Shown here: positions 1 to 6,358 of the stretch, piece after piece
How positions within the stretch are numbered: position 1 is the stretch's first letter
How the letters are laid out: each line of letters begins with the position of its first letter
Assembly (NCBI GenBank): GCA_029935275.1
Contig: JAOZKQ010000033.1
Coordinates: 1-12,668 of the forward strand
Origin: Bacteroidales bacterium
GTDB taxonomy: Bacteria; Bacteroidota; Bacteroidia; Bacteroidales; VadinHA17
Direction of reading: 5' to 3'
DNA: 12,668 nucleotides
Notes under the pieces: model-generated
What the model saw: only the letters and a program-made list of their open reading frames with translations
What the model was told of the DNA's origin: nothing
Database searches by the model: none
Program-made: the position numbers and the translations under genes

Positions 1-76
1 TACTCTTTAATTTTGTGCCGCCCCAAATGTAGCCTTTAAATATTGGATCAAATTTTAATGGATATAAATTACTCAT
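1..76 (-). CDS. manA: Mannose-6-phosphate isomerase, class I (N-terminal fragment, cut by window edge)
   Basis: Read leftward from an ATG at 76-74, the strand is open to the window edge for 25 codons and begins MSNLYPLKFDPIFKGYIWGG. The block 'YPLKF-PIFK--IWGG-KL' is the typical N-terminus of class I phosphomannose isomerases of Bacteroidota. That zinc enzyme interconverts mannose 6-phosphate and fructose 6-phosphate in the cytoplasm and feeds GDP-mannose synthesis or mannose use. Only the first 8% or so of a protein of about 320 residues is visible, so the zinc ligands and active site cannot be checked. It is divergent from udk, with 129 bases between the two starts. The family call rests on this short but distinctive N-terminal signature. 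Confidence 0.75.
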   Translation of the reverse strand, partial: MSNLYPLKFDPIFKGYIWGGTKLKS

Positions 77-147
77 ATTCAGATAATTGTGATATTATAG
101 AAAAAAATATTTTAATTTTTAAATTTCTGAAGAATTTTGAACCATGA

Positions 148-162
148 TAATTTGTATCTTGC
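148..162 (+). promoter_or_regulatory. Weak candidate promoter for udk
   Basis: The stretch TAATTTGTATCTTGC resembles the Bacteroidota -7 element TAnnTTTG, but each possible reading is one base short (TA-A-TTTG at 148-154, or TATCTTGC at 155-162). The only nearby TTG (137-139) is spaced too closely for a normal -33 element. It lies 44-58 bases before the udk ATG, which is a plausible distance. It is recorded because the same TTTGTA core recurs upstream of other genes here. Confidence 0.2.
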
Positions 163-205
163 TAACTCTAATTCAATTAAAATTGTATGCTAAATTAAAA
201 AAAAT

Positions 206-829
206 ATGCTTATTGTTGGAATTGCAGGAGGTACCGGTTCAGGTAAATCAACTGTAGTACGTAAAATTATAGAAAGACTTCCCGAAAATGAGGTGGTTGT
301 CATCCCACAGGATGCTTATTATAAGGATAATAGCAGTCTGCCACTTGAAGAAAGGCAGGAAATTAATTTTGATCATCCCCATTCGATTGAATTTGAGTTA
401 TTGGTTGATCATCTTATAAAATTGAAAAATGGGCAACCGGTAGAACAGCCGATATATTCATATTTAACCTGTACCCGGGCTAAAGAAACCATTCCGGTTT
501 TCTCTCGCCATGTTATTATTGTTGAGGGAATATTAATTTTAACAAGTAAGCAATTGCGTGATTTGCTTGACATTAAAGTTTATGTGGATGCCGATGCTGA
601 CGATCGTTTAGGGAGGGTTATAACCAGGGATATTATTGAAAGAGGAAGGTCCGTTTCAAAAGTTTTGGAAAGGTATGAAAAGACTGTAAAACCAATGCAC
701 CTACAGTTTGTTGAGCCATCGAAGAAATATGCTGATTTGATTATCCCTCAGGGAGGTAATAATGAAGTAGCTATTAAAATTTTGGTGGATGTAATTCTAA
801 AAACCCTGATTGATCATTCTAAGATATAG
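206..829 (+). CDS. udk: Uridine/cytidine kinase
   Basis: A 207-residue P-loop kinase of the phosphoribulokinase/uridine kinase family. It phosphorylates uridine and cytidine to UMP and CMP in pyrimidine salvage, in the cytoplasm. Visible motifs are the Walker A loop GGTGSGKST (residues 8-16), the acceptor-side segment QDAYYKD (35-41), NFDHP (54-58), which holds the base and ribose, the Walker B-like strand ending VEG (107-109), and the arginine-rich lid (R134 to RDIIERGR, 141-148). The length matches the usual 205-215 residues. The ATG at 206 is the natural start because it sits just before the beta strand that leads into the P-loop. It is the first gene of a probable two-gene unit with the exonuclease 26 bases downstream. 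It is divergent from manA. Confidence 0.93.
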   Translation: MLIVGIAGGTGSGKSTVVRKIIERLPENEVVVIPQDAYYKDNSSLPLEERQEINFDHPHSIEFELLVDHLIKLKNGQPVEQPIYSYLTCTRAKETIPVFSRHVIIVEGILILTSKQLRDLLDIKVYVDADADDRLGRVITRDIIERGRSVSKVLERYEKTVKPMHLQFVEPSKKYADLIIPQGGNNEVAIKILVDVILKTLIDHSKI

Positions 830-855
830 TAATAAACTCTTCTAAAAATCTATCT

Positions 856-1584
856 ATGTTAAAAGATATTAAATTTGAAAGTATTTTGTTTTTGGATATT
901 GAAACTGTTCCGGAAGTTGCTGACTACAATGAGCTTTCGGAGAAGAAGCAGTCTTTATGGGAAAAAAAATCGGAGTATTTTAGAAAAGAGGATGAGGATG
1001 CATCAGATGTTTTCTCCAGGGCAGGGATTTATGCGGAATTTGGAAAGGTAATTTGTATATCTGTAGGTATGATGTATTCCCAGGGGAATGACAAACACCT
1101 CAGGCTAAAATCTTTTTATAGTGATGATGAGAAGAAATTGCTGTCAGAGTTTATTGATCTTTTGGGAAAACTAAGAAAAAAACCAGATGTTCATTTGTGT
1201 GGCCATAATGGTAAAGAGTTTGATTTTCCTTACCTTGCAAGAAGGATATTAATCAATGGCCTTGAATTACCCTTTTTGTTGGATGTGGCAGGCAAAAAGC
1301 CATGGGAAGTATCCTTTTTAGATACAATGGATCTGTGGAAATTTGGTGATTATAAACATTATACCTCCCTGGACTTATTAACAAGCATTTTCAATATTCC
1401 TACGCCAAAGGATGATATTGATGGCAGTATGGTTGGAAAGGTTTATTGGGTTGATGGTGACCTGGAACGGATTGTGAAATATTGCGAGAAAGATGTTGTA
1501 GCTGTAGTTCAACTTTTTCTAAAGTTTCAGGGAAAGGAACTGCTTCCGGAGGAAAAGATTGAAACAACCACTTTTGAAACCTGA
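856..1584 (+). CDS. Predicted 3'-5' exonuclease, DEDD superfamily (PolB-exonuclease-like, PF10108 type)
   Basis: A 242-residue RNase H-fold exonuclease related to the proofreading domain of family B DNA polymerases, without any polymerase domain. The metal-binding acidic residues are all visible. Exo I is FLDIET (D14, E16). Exo II is GHNGKEFDFPYL (H117, N118, D123). Exo III is YCEKDV (Y209, D213), the DEDDy spacing. LDTMDLW (155-161) is another conserved block of this stand-alone family. The family is predicted to degrade single-stranded nucleic acid from the 3' end. The substrate and physiological role are not known to me, so repair or RNA turnover are only guesses. It follows udk by 26 bases and is probably cotranscribed with it. 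Its stop codon lies 2 bases from the stop of the convergent hydrolase, leaving no room for a terminator between them. Confidence 0.82.
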   Translation: MLKDIKFESILFLDIETVPEVADYNELSEKKQSLWEKKSEYFRKEDEDASDVFSRAGIYAEFGKVICISVGMMYSQGNDKHLRLKSFYSDDEKKLLSEFIDLLGKLRKKPDVHLCGHNGKEFDFPYLARRILINGLELPFLLDVAGKKPWEVSFLDTMDLWKFGDYKHYTSLDLLTSIFNIPTPKDDIDGSMVGKVYWVDGDLERIVKYCEKDVVAVVQLFLKFQGKELLPEEKIETTTFET

Positions 1585-1586
1585 TT

Positions 1587-2396
1587 TCATTCCATAAAGT
1601 AATTTTTGATAGTTTGAACAAGTAGTTCAGGTTGTTCAACATGCAGCCAGTGGCCTGCATCTTTAATTGTTACAACATCTGCAACAGCAAAAATATTTTT
1701 AATCAGGATAATATCTTCATCTTTAACATAAGGTGAATTTGCTCCTCTTATAAATAATACAGGAAAGCCAGTTACCGAATTACCGTTTTCAAATCTTTTT
1801 TGATCAATACCTTCAAGTATTTCAGGTAGGTTTTTATTCAATGCATCAATATTTAAACTCCAGGTGAATGAAAGGTCTTTATTTCTATGTAAATTTTTAA
1901 GGAGAAATAGCCTGACTTTATCAGATGCAATATCATGTCTTAACTGTTGGTCTGCTTCCGTCCGGGTTTTAACCTGCCTTAAATCAATTTTTTGTAATGC
2001 GTTTATTATGGCTTGATGATCAATTGATCTGTCCCCTGATGTAGAGGTGCTTACATAGGATTTTGGTGCGATATCAACAACAATCAATCCGTTTACCCGT
2101 TCAGGATAACTTGCTGCAAAATGCATTACGGTTTTACCACCCATTGAATGTCCCAGTAATATTGATTCCTGAATTCCGTGATCGTCCATAAATTCCAGTA
2201 AATCATTTTTCATTAAGTTGTAGCTATGCTCAGGACTATGAGGAGACCTTCCATGGTTTCGCTGGTCAATCGTGAATACTTCAAAATGATCACCTAACAT
2301 ATTGGCTATACCTGCCCAGTTATCTGATGCACCATATAAACCATGAATAATTATGATGCTTGGTCCTTCACCATATTTTCTGTAAAAAAGCTTCAT
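1587..2396 (-). CDS. Alpha/beta-fold hydrolase (YbfF/ABHD11-like esterase)
   Basis: A 269-residue alpha/beta hydrolase. The oxyanion-hole motif HGLYG (18-22) follows strand 3. DQRNHGRS (44-51) is the usual loop after strand 4. The nucleophile elbow is GHSMGG, with Ser84. The catalytic histidine is H249 in AGHW. The acid is less obvious. The DIAP block (108-111) is conserved in YbfF-type esterases, and D108 could take part. There is no signal peptide, so it is cytoplasmic. Substrates are probably small acyl esters or thioesters, but the sequence does not say which. Its ATG overlaps the pdxJ TGA as ATGA (2396-2393), which suggests translational coupling and a pdxJ-hydrolase operon. The pairing with pdxJ does not by itself imply a role in vitamin B6 synthesis. 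Confidence 0.85.
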   Translation of the reverse strand: MKLFYRKYGEGPSIIIIHGLYGASDNWAGIANMLGDHFEVFTIDQRNHGRSPHSPEHSYNLMKNDLLEFMDDHGIQESILLGHSMGGKTVMHFAASYPERVNGLIVVDIAPKSYVSTSTSGDRSIDHQAIINALQKIDLRQVKTRTEADQQLRHDIASDKVRLFLLKNLHRNKDLSFTWSLNIDALNKNLPEILEGIDQKRFENGNSVTGFPVLFIRGANSPYVKDEDIILIKNIFAVADVVTIKDAGHWLHVEQPELLVQTIKNYFME

Positions 2397-3106
2397 CTTA
2401 ATTCTCTTAAATACATTTGGATTGTATTTTCCAGGCCAAAATACAAAGCATCCGAGATAAGTGCATGACCAATGGAAACTTCATTAATGTATAAGGTGTT
2501 TTCACAAAAATATTTTAGATTTTCAAGGTTCAGGTCATGGCCGGCATTTATTTCCAATCCATTTTCTTTTGCAAGTGCAGCAGCCTGAACAAATGATTTT
2601 ACTGCATTAATTTTGTTTTTAGGATAAAGAGTAGCATAAGATTCTGTGTAAAGTTCCACCCTGTTTGTTCCTGTTTTAGCAGCATAATTAATATTAACAG
2701 CTTCAGTATCAACGAAAATTGAAGTACGTATATTTTTTGCCTGGAAAATGGCAATTATTTCTTTTAAATAGTTTTTGTGCTTTTTTGTATCCCATCCTGC
2801 GTTCGAAGTTATTGCATCCGGAGGGTCAGGTACAAGTGTAACCTGATGGGGTAATACTTCCAGTACGAGAGAAATGAATTTTTCTGTAGGGTAACCTTCA
2901 ATATTAAGCTCTGTAGTTATTTTAGACCTAATATCTCTTACATCCTGATATCTGATATGCCTCTCGTCGGGCCTTGGATGAACAGTTATGCCATGGGCGC
3001 CATATCGCTCACAATTAAGAGCTGCTTCAAGAACATTTGGTAAATTACCACCTCTGGCATTTCTTATTGTTGCAATTTTGTTTATATTTACACTTAATCG
3101 GGTCAT
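2393..3106 (-). CDS. pdxJ: Pyridoxine 5'-phosphate synthase
   Basis: A 237-residue TIM-barrel enzyme that condenses 1-deoxy-D-xylulose 5-phosphate with 3-amino-2-oxopropyl phosphate to give pyridoxine 5'-phosphate, the last ring-forming step of DXP-dependent vitamin B6 synthesis. Family landmarks are the N-terminal phosphate-binding block VNINKIATIRNARGG (6-20), TVHPRPDERHI (41-51, catalytic-type H43), NIEGYP (68-73, E70), RVELYTE (149-155), NAGHDLN (187-193, H190) and SIGHALISDA (211-220). The 'NINK' sequence, where E. coli has 'NIDH', is the normal Bacteroidota form and not a defect. The length is typical. It is divergent from the CBS gene with 82 bases between the starts, and it leads the downstream alpha/beta hydrolase through an ATGA overlap. 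Confidence 0.96.
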   Translation of the reverse strand: MTRLSVNINKIATIRNARGGNLPNVLEAALNCERYGAHGITVHPRPDERHIRYQDVRDIRSKITTELNIEGYPTEKFISLVLEVLPHQVTLVPDPPDAITSNAGWDTKKHKNYLKEIIAIFQAKNIRTSIFVDTEAVNINYAAKTGTNRVELYTESYATLYPKNKINAVKSFVQAAALAKENGLEINAGHDLNLENLKYFCENTLYINEVSIGHALISDALYFGLENTIQMYLRELR

Positions 3107-3138
3107 AATTTCGTATTATTTAATGGTATCCGGTGTTT

Positions 3139-3172
3139 TTTGTAGTACGATACAAAATTAATAGTATTTTTG
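3139..3172 (+). promoter_or_regulatory. Candidate Bacteroidota promoter for the CBS-nadK unit
   Basis: The -7 element TATTTTTG (3165-3172) matches TAnnTTTG exactly. TTTG at 3139-3142 can serve as the -33 element, with a 22-base spacer, at the long end of the normal range. Transcription would start near 3178, giving a leader of only about 10 nt before the ATG at 3189. That leader would contain the weak ribosome-binding AGGA (3180-3183). The span encloses the oppositely oriented -7 element assigned to pdxJ, so the two promoters would compete for polymerase. Confidence 0.45.
3153..3160 (-). promoter_or_regulatory. Candidate Bacteroidota -7 promoter element for pdxJ
   Basis: Read on the minus strand this is TAATTTTG, a perfect match to TAnnTTTG. 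It lies about 47 bases before the pdxJ ATG, so the leader would be about 40 nt. A TTTG at 3188-3185 (minus strand) could be the -33 element, but the 24-base spacer is longer than usual. The decamer TAATTTTGTA recurs exactly upstream of the carbonic anhydrase-like gene. Confidence 0.4.
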
Positions 3173-3188
3173 AAGTTTAAGGATCAAA

Positions 3189-3854
3189 ATGCTGGCAAAA
3201 GAATTAATTTCAGATATTATACCTGCTATCAGTACAAATGATACAGGAATGGAGGCTTTGAACTGGATGGAAATTTTCAGGGTGTCTCATTTGCCTATTG
3301 TTAATAACAAGGAGTTTTTAGGTTTAATTTCGGATACAGATATTTATGATTTAAATTTGGCTGATGATCCTATTGGGAAACATAACTTATCTTTGTTTAG
3401 TCCGTATATTCTTGAAAATCAGCATGTATATGAGGCTATTGAGTTAGTCTCAAGGCTGAAATTAACTGTTGCTCCAGTGTTGGATGTTAATAAACACTAT
3501 CTTGGATTAATTACTACCAGTGACCTAATTAAGTGTTTTGCTGATCTTACTGCAGTTAATAATCCAGGAGGGATTATTGTTTTGGAATTGAACCAAAATG
3601 ATTATTCATTGACAGAAATAGCACAGATTGTTGAATCTAATGATGCTAAAATCTTAAGCCTTTACATAAATTCTCCTAAAGATTCTATGAGGCTGGAAGT
3701 AACACTCAAAGTAAACCGCACAGATCTTTATGGAATAATACAGACTTTTGAGCGGTTTAACTATGAAATAAAAGCTCAGTTTATGGAAGACGATGAGATG
3801 GATTCACTTTACAGCAGTAGGTATGAGTCTTTTATGAAGTACTTAAGTATATAG
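3189..3854 (+). CDS. CBS-domain pair with C-terminal ACT-like domain (probable nucleotide/metabolite sensor)
   Basis: A 221-residue soluble protein with no catalytic domain. CBS 1 spans roughly residues 5-55 (core HLPIVNN and FLGLISDTDIYD). CBS 2 spans 75-120 (core VAPVLDV and YLGLITTSDLIKCF). Residues 127-198 have the beta-alpha-beta-beta-alpha-beta pattern of an ACT domain (GGIIVLELNQND, then TEIAQIVESNDAKILSLYI, then RLEVTLKVN and LYGIIQTFERFNYEI). CBS pairs usually bind adenosine nucleotides such as AMP, ATP or SAM, and ACT domains bind amino acids or similar small ligands. A sensor or regulator role is therefore inferred, with the ligand and target unknown. It sits 15 bases ahead of nadK, whose substrates are ATP and NAD, so it may act on or with NadK. 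No transmembrane segment or signal peptide is present. Confidence 0.85.
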   Translation: MLAKELISDIIPAISTNDTGMEALNWMEIFRVSHLPIVNNKEFLGLISDTDIYDLNLADDPIGKHNLSLFSPYILENQHVYEAIELVSRLKLTVAPVLDVNKHYLGLITTSDLIKCFADLTAVNNPGGIIVLELNQNDYSLTEIAQIVESNDAKILSLYINSPKDSMRLEVTLKVNRTDLYGIIQTFERFNYEIKAQFMEDDEMDSLYSSRYESFMKYLSI

Positions 3855-3869
3855 ATTAATACCTGGGAT

Positions 3870-4742
3870 ATGAAAGTAGCTGTTTATGGTAAGGAGTTTC
3901 ACGATTCATTTGTTCCCGTAATGCAAACCTTTCTGGATAAACTTTATTCTGTAGGTGCCGAAGTTTGGCTTGTTAAACATTTTGCCGATTTTATTCTAAA
4001 TTCACATCCTGAAGTCAATGGTGGTTTTCAGGTATTTGACCCCACTCAGGATATTCCTTCAGATATTAAGTATTTATTTAGCATTGGAGGAGATGGTACT
4101 TTTCTTGAAGCAACATCTATTGTTAAGGGGAAGAATGTACCCATAGTAGGTATAAATAGCGGGAGACTTGGATTTCTTGCTTATATATCGAAAGAAGAAC
4201 TTGAACAATCTTTGAATTATATCTTTGAAGGTAACTATACAATTGAAGAAAGGACTTTAATTGAAATAAATACTTCCGATGGGAAAATTCATGATTTTGC
4301 CCTGAATGAAGTTGCTGTGCAAAAAAAGGATTCGAAGATGATTACTATTCAGGCTTATTTGAATAATGAAATGTTGAATTCATATTGGGCTGATGGTCTT
4401 ATTATTTCTACTCCAACCGGGTCAACAGCTTATTCATTAAGTGCTGGTGGGCCAATTGTTGTGCCGGGCTCACAGAATTTTATTTTGTCTCCGATATCTC
4501 CTCATACACTGGCTGTAAGACCAATTGTTATTCCGGATTATCATAATATTAGATTGAAGGTGAATGGTAGGTGCTCTCAATTTTTGGTTTCTGTTGATTA
4601 TAGGTCGTATTTTTTAGATATGAATGTTGAGATTGAACTAAAAAGATCTATGGAAACGATAAAAATGATAAAATTAAAAAATCACAGCTTTTATAATACA
4701 ATAAGAACTAAGTTGATGTGGGGAGTAGATAGGAGAAATTAA
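3870..4742 (+). CDS. nadK: NAD kinase
   Basis: A 290-residue ATP-NAD kinase that phosphorylates NAD on the 2'-hydroxyl to make NADP, in the cytoplasm. Diagnostic motifs are GGDGTFLE (73-80, catalytic Asp75), INSGRLGFLA (95-104), the NE pair (146-147) in LNEVAV, and the glycine-rich NAD-binding stretch DGLIISTPTGSTAYSLSAGGP (175-195). PISPHTLAVRPIVIPD (208-223) completes the set. The length is normal for Bacteroidota. One small oddity is SVDYR (241-245), where many homologues have a glycine in 'DGR'. Only 15 bases separate it from the CBS/ACT gene, so the two are almost certainly cotranscribed. A 124-base gap with a candidate promoter follows. Confidence 0.96.
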   Translation: MKVAVYGKEFHDSFVPVMQTFLDKLYSVGAEVWLVKHFADFILNSHPEVNGGFQVFDPTQDIPSDIKYLFSIGGDGTFLEATSIVKGKNVPIVGINSGRLGFLAYISKEELEQSLNYIFEGNYTIEERTLIEINTSDGKIHDFALNEVAVQKKDSKMITIQAYLNNEMLNSYWADGLIISTPTGSTAYSLSAGGPIVVPGSQNFILSPISPHTLAVRPIVIPDYHNIRLKVNGRCSQFLVSVDYRSYFLDMNVEIELKRSMETIKMIKLKNHSFYNTIRTKLMWGVDRRN

Positions 4743-4839
4743 ACTTGTATGGCTCATATGAACTTTGTGATACTTGAGAAAAAGTTCTGATTATTTGGTA
4801 AAGAATAAATAATTTAATATTTTACTAAAAATTTATTGC

Positions 4840-4847
4840 TAAATTTG
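4840..4847 (+). promoter_or_regulatory. Candidate -7 promoter element for the envelope cluster
   Basis: TAAATTTG matches TAnnTTTG exactly and lies 20 bases before the ATG at 4867. No good TTG is placed 17-23 bases upstream. TTTA at 4821-4824 (15-base spacer) is the nearest candidate. If real, this start would let the barrel-uppS-bamA-skp genes be transcribed separately from CBS-nadK. The rest of the 4743-4866 gap is AT-rich. A GAACTTT/AAAGTTC inverted pair (4760-4766 and 4781-4787) lacks a T tract and is probably not a terminator. Confidence 0.4.
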
Positions 4848-4866
4848 TAAATTAATTTTTAAAATT

Positions 4867-5631
4867 ATGAAACGGTCTATTCTTCTCAGCATAGTTGCAC
4901 TTTTTATTTTCTCTTTGTCAGCAAATTCTCAGATTTGGAAATTAAAAAGATATGAGGCAATAATAGGATTGGGTGGATCGTTTTATATGGGAGATATTGG
5001 TAGTATAACCCCGGAGGATAATATCGCAGGTATAAAAGATGTTGTATTTGCTAATACCCGCCCGGTAATTCACCTGGGTTTTCGTTATAAGGTATGGGAA
5101 AGAGTTTGGGTTAAATTAAATGTAAATTATGCCTGGCTTTATGGGAATGATAGTAAATATGGGTCAAACCAGGAAAGAGGCTTAGTTTTTAGCACTCCAT
5201 TACTTGAAACGACAGTACAGGCGGAGTATGCTTTTATTAAGGATAAAAGTGCAAATAATTACTTAATGGTTAGGGGTAAAGGAATTGTATCATTCACCTC
5301 AAATATTAGTTTTTATGGTTTTGCTGGCATGGGTCCTGCATTTTTCTGGCCGAAGGTGTTGGAGGACCCAAATAACAGGGCTGCAACCGGTTATAGTAAG
5401 GTAGCACTTGTTTTTCCAATTGGACTTGGATTAAAATATGGATTGAGTCCGAACTGGATGCTTGGTCTTGATGTTGGAGGCAGATTTACTACTACAGATT
5501 ATTTAGATGCATTTACATCTGAATGGTCCAGTTATAATGATAATTATTTCTTTGCTACTTTCCATGTAATTTATAACTTAGATACCTCCAGAAAGGGATG
5601 GCCAACTATTAGAAAAAAGTATGGGAATTGA
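4867..5631 (+). CDS. Outer-membrane beta-barrel protein, DUF6089/PorG-like (first of two tandem paralogues)
   Basis: A 254-residue exported protein. Residues 1-21 form a signal peptide (basic start KR, hydrophobic core, cleavage near ANS|Q). The mature part is an alternation of short amphipathic strands and turns rich in aromatic residues, as expected for an 8- to 10-strand outer-membrane barrel. The GSFYMGDIG block (37-45) near the mature N-terminus, FPIGLGLKYGLSPNW in the second half and TTDYLDA (about 217) are shared with the next gene in the same order, so the two are paralogues. PorG of Porphyromonas gingivalis, a type IX secretion barrel that contacts the PorK/PorN ring, belongs to this general family. 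This copy is further from uppS and carries its own candidate promoter, so its exact role is open. Confidence 0.75.
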   Translation: MKRSILLSIVALFIFSLSANSQIWKLKRYEAIIGLGGSFYMGDIGSITPEDNIAGIKDVVFANTRPVIHLGFRYKVWERVWVKLNVNYAWLYGNDSKYGSNQERGLVFSTPLLETTVQAEYAFIKDKSANNYLMVRGKGIVSFTSNISFYGFAGMGPAFFWPKVLEDPNNRAATGYSKVALVFPIGLGLKYGLSPNWMLGLDVGGRFTTTDYLDAFTSEWSSYNDNYFFATFHVIYNLDTSRKGWPTIRKKYGN

Positions 5632-5641
5632 ATTAGCTTAA

Positions 5642-6358
5642 ATGAAAAAGATAACAGTTGTCCTGATTTTCCTGACAATTTCAAATTTTTTAAATGCCCA
5701 AAGGACTTCTGAAATAGGAGTTTTTTTTGGGCAGTCATTTTATTTGGGAGATTTGAACAAAGAGCAGTTGTTTTACAAACCTGCTTTTTCCATTGGTGCA
5801 TTTCACCGGTATATACTTAATCCCAGGTATGCAATAAAAAGTGCACTTACCTATGGTTCCATCAAAGGAGATAATAGTGCGCTTTTAAATAATGGCCAAT
5901 CAGATATTGATAATATTTCATATAATACCAGATTGGTGGATTTAACGGTTCAATTTGAGGTTAATTTCAGACAATTCCAGTTTTCTTTTCGAAAACCTTC
6001 TTTTACACCATATATTTCAGGTGGCTTAGGTGTGGGATTTTATGATAAAGAAGTAACTTACCACAATGACACTATACTTAACCCTGGAGTAAAGGTTGGC
6101 ACGGAGTCTGTTTTTTCATATAATCTGATCATCCCATTTGGAATAGGTGTAAAAGCGAATTTTTCAGAAAGATTAAGTGGAAGTTTACTATGGGAATTTC
6201 GAAAAACCTTTATGGATGACCTTGATGGAACTGAAAATATTCAGGATATTGAAAAGAGTTCCCTATTACACAATAAGGATTGGTATTATTTCGTTGGGAT
6301 TACCTTAGCTTATAAAATTAATTATAAAAATACATTGTGTCCTGCATATGAAAAATGA
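5642..6358 (+). CDS. porG: Outer-membrane beta-barrel protein, PorG-like (possible type IX secretion component)
   Basis: A 238-residue exported barrel. The signal peptide covers residues 1-19 (cleavage near LNA|Q). The QSFYLGDLN block (31-39) parallels GSFYMGD of the gene just upstream. Aromatic, strand-turn-strand sequence continues to the end (YISGGLGVGFYD, IIPFGIGVKANFSERL, YYFVGITLAYKI), and a CPAYE tail follows. In P. gingivalis, porG lies immediately before uppS, bamA and two ompH genes, which is the arrangement seen here, so this copy is the better porG candidate. PorG is an outer-membrane component of the type IX secretion system. The symbol rests on family and synteny, and none of the other por genes is in this window. 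It starts 10 bases after the previous barrel, and its TGA overlaps the uppS ATG as ATGA. Confidence 0.65.
   Translation: MKKITVVLIFLTISNFLNAQRTSEIGVFFGQSFYLGDLNKEQLFYKPAFSIGAFHRYILNPRYAIKSALTYGSIKGDNSALLNNGQSDIDNISYNTRLVDLTVQFEVNFRQFQFSFRKPSFTPYISGGLGVGFYDKEVTYHNDTILNPGVKVGTESVFSYNLIIPFGIGVKANFSERLSGSLLWEFRKTFMDDLDGTENIQDIEKSSLLHNKDWYYFVGITLAYKINYKNTLCPAYEK

Noticed and set aside
4760..4787. GAACTTT/AAAGTTC inverted pair as a terminator after nadK
   Set aside because: The stem is AT-rich, the loop is 14 bases and no T tract follows, so it is unlikely to stop transcription.
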